Assembly (NCBI GenBank): GCA_011176555.1
Contig: DUEF01000399.1
Location: 1-10,890, forward strand
From: Caldilineae bacterium
GTDB taxonomy: Bacteria > Chloroflexota > Anaerolineae > J102
Direction: 5' to 3'
Length of the DNA stretch: 10,890 nucleotides
Below the pieces are notes generated by a model that saw only the letters and a program-made list of their open reading frames with translations, did no database searches and was not told the origin of the DNA. Shown here piece after piece: positions 5,347 to 10,890 of the stretch. The translations under genes were made by a program, and so were the position numbers. How positions within the stretch are numbered: the stretch's first letter is position 1; every line of letters starts with the position of its first letter.

Positions 5347-7554
5347 TCATCCCCGCAATCGCTCCGCCAACGCCGAATGCCGCTCCGCCACCTTGTCGTT
5401 GCGCACGGCGATACCCAGCGCCCGCTGCGTGCCCACGATCACGACCAGTTCCTGGGCGCGGGTGACCGCAGTGTACAAGAGATTGCGTTGCAGCATCATG
5501 TAGTGCGTGGTGTGGAAGGGGATCACCACCGCCCGGTATTCTGAACCCTGGCTTTTATGCACCGACACCGCCCAGGCGTGCGTCAACTCGTCCAGATTCA
5601 GCCAATCATAGATGACCGCCCGGCCATCGATAGACGCCGTGAGCGTGTGCATGATGGGGTCGATGCCGGTGACCACGCCCATATCGCCATTGAACACGTC
5701 GAGATCGTAGTTGTTGCGGGTCTGCATGATGCGGTCGCCCACGCGGAATGTGCGGCCGCCAACGATGCGCTGGGGCTTGCGATCACTGGCCGGGTTCAGG
5801 GTTTGTTGCAGGCGCTGGTTGAGCATGCCGACGCCGATCACGCCGCGGTGCATGGGGCTGAGCACTTGGATCTCGGTGGTGGGGGTGCCGAAACGGCCGG
5901 GAATGCGATTCTGCACGAGATCCACCACCATGTCCGCGCAGCGATCCACGTCCTCGATCTTGAACAAGAAGAAATCGCGGGCGTCTTTGGGGAACAACGG
6001 CATCTGCCCCTGGTTGATGCGATGGGCGTTGGTGATGATGTAGCTATCCGCGGCCTGGCGGAAGATGGTGTCCAACTGCACCACCGCCACCTCGCCCGAA
6101 TCGATCACATCGCGCAGGACATTGCCCGCGCCCACCGATGGCAACTGATCCACATCCCCCACCAACAGCAGGTGCGCGCCCGGCGGGATGGCCTTGAGCA
6201 GGTGGTTGGTGAGCAGCAAATCGAGCATGGAGGCTTCATCGACGATCAGCATGTCGATGTCCAGGGGATTGTCGGCGTCTCGCTTGAAACTGAACCCTTC
6301 GCTGGGACTCACTTCCAGCAGGCGATGGACGGTCTTGGCTTTGTGTCCCGTGGCTTCGGCCATGCGCTTGGCCGCGCGGCCGGTGGGCGCGGCCAGGGCG
6401 AAACGATTGCCCGCAGCCCGGAGCAGGCGGATGATCGAGCGCAGGGTGGTGGTCTTGCCCGTGCCCGGCCCGCCCGTCAACACCGTCACGGGGTTGGTGA
6501 GCGCGGTCTGCACGGCCTGACGCTGCTTGGGGGCCAGTTCGATGCCGGTTTGCCGGTGCAGGGCCGCAAAAGCTGGCTCCCAATCGAACTGGATGAAGGC
6601 GGGCAAGCGCGTGGAGCCATACGCCAGACGGGCCTCGTGCAGCCGCCGCAAACGGCCCGCCACGCCGATCTCGCCGTAGTAAAAAGGCGTCAGATAAACG
6701 GCCTGCACCTCGCCCAGGCGCTCGCCGGAGGGTTGCACCTCGTACACGACCGGCTCCACCTTCACCCGATCATCCTTCTGCAAGCGAGCGATGGCGTCCT
6801 CCACCAGCGGCTTCTCCACGCCCAGCAAGGGGGCGGCCTCGTTCAGTAAATCAGGGCGGGGTGTGTACACATGGCCGTCGTCCGATTGCTGGCCGAGCAC
6901 ATAGGCCACGCCCGCGGCCACCCGCTCCGGGCTATCGTGGGGAATGCCCATGGCCTGGGCGATCTTGTCGGCTGTTAAAAAGCCGATGCCGTAGATGTCG
7001 CGTTGCAGGCGGTAGGGATCGGTTTTGAGCACGCCGACAGCGCCATCGCCATACTGCTTGTAGATTTTTACAGCCAGGCTGGTGCTCACGCCATGCGATT
7101 GCAGGAAGATCATCACTTCCTTGATTTGTCGCTGCTCCTGCCAGGCTGTTTTGATCATCGCCACCCGCTTTTTGCCCACGCCCAGCGCCTCCTTCAGTCG
7201 GTCTGGCTCCTCGTCGATCACGCGCAGCGTGTCTGCGCCAAAACGGCGGACGATGCGTTTGGCCGTCACCGGCCCCACCCCCTTGATCAAACCTGACCCC
7301 AGGTACTTCTCGATCCCGGCCACCGTCGCTGGCAACACCGTCTTGAAATCCTCCACCTTGAACTGTCGCCCGAACTTTGGGTGATTGGCCCAGACGCCGC
7401 GCAATTGCACCGATTCGCCCACACTGACGCCCAGCATATTGCCGACGATAGTCACCAACCCGCCCCCGCGTTCCGCCGTAAGCTTGGCCACGGTGTAGCC
7501 ATTCTCTTCATTGTGGTAGGTGATGCGTTCGATCACGCCGGTGAGGGTGTGCAT
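5347..7554 (-). CDS. recD2: RecD2-type ATP-dependent 5'-3' DNA helicase (SF1B)
   Basis: This 735-residue protein is full length for the RecD2/YrrC family, which acts in DNA repair and fork maintenance without RecB and RecC. Residues 1-75 form the N-terminal OB-like domain. Two helix-hairpin-helix stretches follow (about 80-140 and 165-205), including IKGVGPVTAKRIV. The helicase core carries every motif: Walker A GGPGTGKTTT (361-370), Ia-like APTGRAAKRM (389-398), Walker B VDEAS (438-442), motif III GDVDQLPSVG (466-475), motif IV IFRQ (497-500), VHKSQGSEY (665-673) and YTAVTRA (694-700). No catalytic residue is missing. The start at ATG 7554 matches the conserved N-terminus (LTGVIERITYHNEENGYTV) but has no visible Shine-Dalgarno. 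A TAGAAT hexamer about 40 bases upstream could be a -10 box, without a good -35. The 430-codon frame on the opposite strand is a shadow. Confidence 0.96.
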   Translation of the reverse strand: MHTLTGVIERITYHNEENGYTVAKLTAERGGGLVTIVGNMLGVSVGESVQLRGVWANHPKFGRQFKVEDFKTVLPATVAGIEKYLGSGLIKGVGPVTAKRIVRRFGADTLRVIDEEPDRLKEALGVGKKRVAMIKTAWQEQRQIKEVMIFLQSHGVSTSLAVKIYKQYGDGAVGVLKTDPYRLQRDIYGIGFLTADKIAQAMGIPHDSPERVAAGVAYVLGQQSDDGHVYTPRPDLLNEAAPLLGVEKPLVEDAIARLQKDDRVKVEPVVYEVQPSGERLGEVQAVYLTPFYYGEIGVAGRLRRLHEARLAYGSTRLPAFIQFDWEPAFAALHRQTGIELAPKQRQAVQTALTNPVTVLTGGPGTGKTTTLRSIIRLLRAAGNRFALAAPTGRAAKRMAEATGHKAKTVHRLLEVSPSEGFSFKRDADNPLDIDMLIVDEASMLDLLLTNHLLKAIPPGAHLLLVGDVDQLPSVGAGNVLRDVIDSGEVAVVQLDTIFRQAADSYIITNAHRINQGQMPLFPKDARDFFLFKIEDVDRCADMVVDLVQNRIPGRFGTPTTEIQVLSPMHRGVIGVGMLNQRLQQTLNPASDRKPQRIVGGRTFRVGDRIMQTRNNYDLDVFNGDMGVVTGIDPIMHTLTASIDGRAVIYDWLNLDELTHAWAVSVHKSQGSEYRAVVIPFHTTHYMMLQRNLLYTAVTRAQELVVIVGTQRALGIAVRNDKVAERHSALAERLRG

Positions 7555-7746
7555 GATGTTCGAGAACCAGCAAGGTGGCGGGAGTAGGGCTAAATTCTAC
7601 CCCATCTCATCGTAAATAGCATCACGTTCGACAAAACGGTAGCGTATCCTTTTCTACAAACGCGCAGCATAATTGCAAAATTTGTTAGAACATGCAAAAT
7701 AGATTCGTAGCACTCGCCAAGAAAACTTAAACTCGAAGGTCAACTC
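7555..7746. other. Divergent intergenic region between recD2 and the membrane-protein gene
   Basis: This 192-base AT-richer gap must hold the promoters of two divergent genes. For the minus-strand helicase, TAGAAT (7599-7594) is the best -10 candidate. For the plus-strand gene, TTGCAA (7673-7678), 16 bases and CAAAAT (7695-7700) is a weak candidate. The octamer TGCAAAAT occurs twice in direct orientation (7674-7681 and 7693-7700), 19 bases apart. I see no gene or RNA structure here. Confidence 0.4.
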
Positions 7747-8835
7747 ATGGTCAAACGTCGTCGCCTCGTCGTCGAACGACATGAAGCGGAATCTTATATT
7801 CTTATCTCACTGGTGGCCTTTGCCGCCACGATCATCCTCGTCCGACTTTTTCTGGAGCTGACCGGTTATCCGCAGATCGGGAACAGCACGTTGCACATCG
7901 CTCACCTCCTGTGGGGCGGGCTATTGCTGTTCGCATCGGCATTGACGGCCCTTATTTGGGATAACCCCAGTTCTATGAGAATCGCCGCCGCCCTCAGTGG
8001 CGTGGGTATCGGGCTGTTTATGGATGAGGTCGGCAAGTTTATCACACAAAACAACGATTACTTCTTTCCTCCCGCCGCCCCGATCATCTACGGCTTCTTT
8101 CTGCTCACGGTGCTGCTGTTCCTCTTCGTGCGCAGGCCAGACGGCAACGATCCCCGCCGCGCCCTGCTGCTGGCATTGGAACAGTTACAGGATGCCATTT
8201 ACGGCGAGTTGGATGAAGAAGAAGCCAAAGAATTAGCGTACAACTTGGATATGGCTCGCCAGTCCGACCGACCAGAAATCAACAAGATGGCTGCGCTACT
8301 TGCCGACTATGTTGAACAGGGAAATGTGCCTTTTAAGAATTATCAGCCCAGCATCGCACAACAGCTTACTACAACCATCGAAACTTGGGGACGCAAGCTG
8401 GGTCGCCGCTGGCATCGTATGCTCATCCTGGCCGGTTTAGCGGTTATCGCCTTCAGCGCCCTCTCGACTTTCATTGCTCTGATCTGGATGGCGGTGTCAC
8501 CGACCGCGACAACGCAAGCATTTATCGCCGATCTGGCGGCTGCAGCCCAGGAAACCGATGCCAAAAGCGTCGCTGGGAATTATCTGCATTACGTATTGGA
8601 GGTTGGCATTGGCGTCGTTGCCTTGGCGGCGATGGTTTTCATCCTGCGAGGAAGAGAACAGCGAGGTCTGCTTTTTGCGATGATCGCCGTTATACTGGGG
8701 TTGACTGCGGTGCAACTGGTCACGTTCTACCTGGATCAATTCACGGCTGTCATTCCAACCTTGTTCCAATTCGGCTTTCTCTTGCTCATTGTGGCCTACC
8801 AACGCTGGTATGTCGAGCCTGCTCAAAAAACGTAA
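7747..8835 (+). CDS. Multi-pass membrane protein of unknown function
   Basis: This 362-residue protein has about eight predicted helices in two sets of four: roughly 17-38, 49-71, 79-98 and 109-128, then 224-249, 280-301, 307-329 and 333-351. A basic N-terminus (KRRR) suggests a cytoplasmic start. The 95-residue hydrophilic stretch between the sets (129-223) is charged and helical, with an acidic segment around ELDEEEAKEL. The most striking part is GVGIGLFMDEVGKFIT (85-100) with NNDYFFPPAAPIIYG just after it: charged D93, E94 and K97 lie in or at the edge of a membrane helix. This looks like a conserved functional motif. I have an impression of similar hypothetical proteins in actinobacteria and cyanobacteria but cannot name a family. 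A weak GAAGG precedes ATG 7747. It reads away from recD2 and in the same direction as the hemolysin III gene. Confidence 0.85.
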   Translation: MVKRRRLVVERHEAESYILISLVAFAATIILVRLFLELTGYPQIGNSTLHIAHLLWGGLLLFASALTALIWDNPSSMRIAAALSGVGIGLFMDEVGKFITQNNDYFFPPAAPIIYGFFLLTVLLFLFVRRPDGNDPRRALLLALEQLQDAIYGELDEEEAKELAYNLDMARQSDRPEINKMAALLADYVEQGNVPFKNYQPSIAQQLTTTIETWGRKLGRRWHRMLILAGLAVIAFSALSTFIALIWMAVSPTATTQAFIADLAAAAQETDAKSVAGNYLHYVLEVGIGVVALAAMVFILRGREQRGLLFAMIAVILGLTAVQLVTFYLDQFTAVIPTLFQFGFLLLIVAYQRWYVEPAQKT

Positions 8836-8976
8836 CACATATAGTGCGAAATCCTCTTCAACGTGAAACGTAAGAAATCATGCCACGCGGGCAGGGATTT
8901 TAGGTTTTACGCATGACGTTTGACGGATTAATGCACACCGCGCACATTTCGCGGCGCACCCCCGTAACGCAACAAA
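8836..8976. other. Intergenic spacer before the hemolysin III promoter
   Basis: No gene is supported here. An ATG at 8913 opens 34 extra in-frame codons before the hemolysin III start, but they lack family character. A short inverted repeat, TGCC/GGCA around 8882-8894, is too weak to call a terminator. Confidence 0.4.
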
Positions 8977-9005
8977 TTGCATCTCGACCCGATTTAGGCT
9001 ATAAC
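8977..9005 (+). promoter_or_regulatory. Strong promoter of the hemolysin III family gene, placed for a leaderless mRNA
   Basis: TTGCAT (8977-8982), exactly 17 bases and TATAAC (9000-9005) form a good sigma-70-type promoter. The expected start of transcription is about 9012, only 3 bases before ATG 9015. No Shine-Dalgarno precedes that ATG, as expected if translation starts at the mRNA 5' end. Confidence 0.6.
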
Positions 9006-9014
9006 CATAGCAAT

Positions 9015-9683
9015 ATGTTCCTATTCAAAGAGAAAGAGTCCTGGCAAACGCCCACCTATAACCTGCGGGAAGAGATCGCCGCCAGCGTAACACATGGCGT
9101 CGGCGCGGGCCTGAGCATTGCCGGACTCATTCTGCTGGTGATGTTGGCTGCTATCTATGGGGATGCGTGGCAGGTCGTGGCTTTCAGCATCTACGGAGCC
9201 AGTCTCTTCCTGCTCTACCTGGCCTCGACGCTGTACCACGCCATTCAGAAACCGCGTCCGAAAAAGGTTTTTCGGGTCATGGACCATGCAGCGATCTATC
9301 TCCTCATCGCCGGAACTTACACGCCATTTTTGCTGGTAAGGATGCGCGGCGCCATGGGTTGGACATTGCTGGCCATCGTATGGAGCATGGCCCTGGCCGG
9401 CATCATCTGGAAAATCTTTTTTCTGGGACGACTGGAGATCCTGGCAACCATTTTTTACGTACTCATGGGCTGCCTGGCCATCATCGGGATCAGGGAGATG
9501 CTGGTTAGCGTCCCCGCGCCGGGGTTGATCTTGTTGGCGATCGGCGGGGCTGTGTACATACTCGGCATCATTCCCTATGCCTGGGAAAAGCTGCCATACA
9601 ACCATGTCATCTGGCATCTTTTCGTATTGGCCGGAAGCCTGCTGCACTTTTTCGCCATCGTAACATTGGTGGAAGTCTCCTGA
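9015..9683 (+). CDS. Hemolysin III / PAQR family seven-helix membrane protein
   Basis: This 222-residue integral membrane protein of the YqfA/HlyIII branch of the PAQR superfamily keeps the conserved metal-site residues. These are S71-x3-H75 in helix 2 (STLYH), D90-H91 at helix 3 (MDHAAIYLLIAGTYTPF, 89-105), and H201 with S208 and H211 in the last helix (HLFVLAGSLLH). The N-terminal signature REEIAASVTHGVGAGLS (18-34) starts the first helix. Despite the name, most members are not proven toxins; a membrane hydrolase or lipid-sensing role is suspected from the PAQR fold. I chose ATG 9015 because it gives the usual short N-terminus and sits just after a strong promoter. The longer frame from 8913 would add 34 residues without family character, though TTTAGG upstream of it keeps that start possible. 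It is probably transcribed alone. Confidence 0.9.
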   Translation: MFLFKEKESWQTPTYNLREEIAASVTHGVGAGLSIAGLILLVMLAAIYGDAWQVVAFSIYGASLFLLYLASTLYHAIQKPRPKKVFRVMDHAAIYLLIAGTYTPFLLVRMRGAMGWTLLAIVWSMALAGIIWKIFFLGRLEILATIFYVLMGCLAIIGIREMLVSVPAPGLILLAIGGAVYILGIIPYAWEKLPYNHVIWHLFVLAGSLLHFFAIVTLVEVS

Positions 9684-9806
9684 GATCGCCGTCTCTGGAT
9701 TTGACAGAGGAACTGAATTGCCGTTTCGTTCGTCTATATTTATCAGTGACCCAACCAATTGGCAGAATGTTTTTTAACCACCCCACACTCATTCTAGAGG
9801 AGAACG
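9684..9806. other. Intergenic region before the lipoprotein gene
   Basis: The gap contains an exact TTGACA (9701-9706) without a properly spaced -10 box, and TATATT (9735-9740) without a good -35. It also has a short CTCTG/CAGAG inverted repeat (9692-9709) and the palindrome CCAATTGG (9755-9762) shortly before a T run. A terminator for the hemolysin III gene and a promoter for the lipoprotein gene are expected here, but neither is clear. Confidence 0.35.
9796..9802 (+). promoter_or_regulatory. Ribosome binding site of the lipoprotein gene
   Basis: AGAGGAG ends 4 bases before ATG 9807. It confirms the start of a gene that has no stop codon inside the window. Confidence 0.6.
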
Positions 9807-10890
9807 ATGAAAAGAAATAAAGCGATCAGCCTTTTCGTTATCTTCATGGCGCTGGCCCTCCTGCTTGCCGGGTGCAGCTCCGATACACCTGTCAACCCGA
9901 CTGCCAGCGCGCTTGAGCCGACCTCGGAAGCCCCGCCCGCGGCTTCGCCAACGTCGCAAGAGCCAACCCCAGTCACAGAGGAACCTATCACTGAAAAAGA
10001 CGCTGGCGCAGTTCAAAAACTGATCGTTGGCGTATCCGCCGATTACTATCCCTTCGAGTATTACACGCCCGATTTCCAGATCGACGGTTTCGATGTCGCC
10101 TTGATTCGCGAGATCGGCCAACGCCTGGGCGTGGATGTCGAGATCAAGGACTACACCTTCGATGGCTTGGGCGGCGCGCTAGAGTTGGAGCAAATTGACG
10201 TCGCCATCTCCGCCATTTCGGTAACGCCGGAGCGGGCGACGCAGGTGGATTTCACCGACATCTATTTCGTGGGCGAGGATGGCGTCCTTGCCAGTGACGC
10301 CTCGGACATCGAGAAAATTCCCTCGCTCGATGCGTTGGCTGCATACCGCGTCGGCGTCCAGAGCGGCACGGTGTACGAGGATCTACTCGAAAATAAACTG
10401 GTGGAGACAGGCATCCTGCCCGAGAACCAGTTCTTCGTCTATCGCTCGGCAGAGGAAGCGGTGCGTAACCTGATCGAAGGACAGATCGATCTGTTCATGC
10501 TGGACTACCAGCCCGCCAAAGCCATCGCGGACAGCGGCGCGGGCAAGCTGGTATTGAAGAACAAGCGAGGCAAAGTTTTACTGACCTTCGGGCCAGGCCA
10601 AACCGCGCCTCTGGAAGGAACGGAATGGGTGCTGGCCACCTACATGGACGCCAACGGCGCTCTGATCGGGGCCACGCCCGGAGCCGAAGCCACCGCGGTT
10701 TTCGCCAACGGTGGCTTGACCGGGAATGCAGGCTGCAACGAGTACAACGCCAGCTACGAACTGGAAGGTGACGACATCACGATTTCACAGGCTGTAACCA
10801 CGCGCAAATTCTGCAAGCAACCCGAAGGCGTCATGGAGCAGGAGACGGACTTCATGTCCGCTTACGGCGAGGTCAGCCAGTACCGCATCC
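9807..10890 (+). CDS. Secreted lipoprotein: family-3 solute-binding domain fused to a META domain (partial, runs off the right edge)
   Basis: 361 codons are visible with no stop. Residues 1-23 are a lipoprotein signal: basic KRNK, a hydrophobic core, and lipobox LAGC with C23. Residues 24-68 are a Pro/Ser/Thr/Glu-rich linker that would hold the domains off the membrane. Residues 71-253 match family-3 amino-acid-type solute-binding proteins: LIVGVSADYYPFEYY (72-86), IDGFDVALIREIGQRLG (92-108), VTPERATQVDFTDIYF (139-154; R143 would bind a carboxylate), YRVGVQSGTVYEDL (180-193) and IDLFMLDYQPA (227-237; D233 would bind an amino group). Residues 269-361 match a META (HslJ-like) domain: LEGTEWVL, LTGNAGCNEYNASY (304-317) and a second conserved cysteine at C336. 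The last 30-40 residues of the binding domain, normally closing lobe 1, seem absent. Probable role: extracellular ligand sensing or binding. No transporter genes are visible. Confidence 0.88.
   Translation, partial: MKRNKAISLFVIFMALALLLAGCSSDTPVNPTASALEPTSEAPPAASPTSQEPTPVTEEPITEKDAGAVQKLIVGVSADYYPFEYYTPDFQIDGFDVALIREIGQRLGVDVEIKDYTFDGLGGALELEQIDVAISAISVTPERATQVDFTDIYFVGEDGVLASDASDIEKIPSLDALAAYRVGVQSGTVYEDLLENKLVETGILPENQFFVYRSAEEAVRNLIEGQIDLFMLDYQPAKAIADSGAGKLVLKNKRGKVLLTFGPGQTAPLEGTEWVLATYMDANGALIGATPGAEATAVFANGGLTGNAGCNEYNASYELEGDDITISQAVTTRKFCKQPEGVMEQETDFMSAYGEVSQYRI

Noticed and set aside
5557..6849. Plus-strand 430-codon frame opposite the helicase gene
   Set aside because: It is a His/Ala/Gly/Gln-rich antisense shadow of recD2, which carries all helicase motifs in the minus frame. 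It has no recognisable domain.
8913..9014. N-terminal extension of the hemolysin III protein
   Set aside because: The 34 residues do not resemble the family, and a strong promoter lies between this ATG and the one at 9015. Not fully excluded, since TTTAGG lies upstream.
9701..9740. Promoter for the lipoprotein gene built on TTGACA and TATATT
   Set aside because: The two boxes are separated by 28 bases, far outside the usual 16-18, and neither has a suitable partner at the right distance.
9021..9758. Minus-strand 245-codon frame opposite the hemolysin III gene
   Set aside because: It is Gln/His/Asp-rich, the typical antisense image of membrane-helix codons, and the plus strand holds a clear HlyIII protein.
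9751..9776. Rho-independent terminator at CCAATTGG plus a T run
   Set aside because: The palindrome has no loop, is AT-rich in the middle, and is separated from the T run, so it would not form a stable terminator hairpin.

Overview
The window is about 10.9 kb of moderately GC-rich bacterial chromosome. It is densely packed with short intergenic gaps and shows no tRNA, rRNA, CRISPR array or insertion sequence. The best guess for the host is a member of the Chloroflexota (Anaerolineae, Caldilineae or a related class). This is an inference from gene style, chiefly the lipoprotein with a Pro/Thr/Glu-rich linker fused to a META domain, and the mixture of actinobacteria-like and cyanobacteria-like membrane proteins. 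No ribosomal marker is present to prove it.

Left part (1-1650, minus strand). An atypical NAD-dependent epimerase/dehydratase-family protein is transcribed from a near-consensus promoter (TTGACG, 17 nt, TATAAT). That promoter lies inside the longest open frame, so it sets the true start at 1266. Twenty bases after its stop a second gene begins and leaves the window; only its very acidic N-terminus is visible. Upstream, a coding-looking frame without a start codon (1393-1647, minus) appears to be the tail of a decayed gene.

Middle (1694-4442). A plus-strand opine/octopine dehydrogenase-family enzyme converges on a minus-strand pair: a small cysteine-containing protein of unknown function, then an M20-family N-carbamoyl-amino-acid hydrolase/allantoate amidohydrolase-like enzyme. 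The two converging reading frames overlap by 10 bp. Both enzyme families act on amino acids or amino-acid derivatives, so a nitrogen-metabolism theme is plausible but unproven.

Next (4581-7554, minus strand) are two genes: a MarC-family six-helix membrane protein and a complete RecD2-type SF1B DNA helicase with all its motifs.

Right part (7747-10890, plus strand) is concerned with the envelope. It holds a multi-pass membrane protein of unknown function with a conspicuous DEVGKFIT motif, then a hemolysin III/PAQR-family membrane protein whose promoter sits so close to its ATG that the transcript is probably leaderless. Last is a secreted lipoprotein that joins a family-3 solute-binding domain to a META domain and runs off the right edge. 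Its solute-binding domain appears to lack the usual C-terminal segment. This fusion is the most unusual object in the window. I did not find a clear undescribed multi-gene system.
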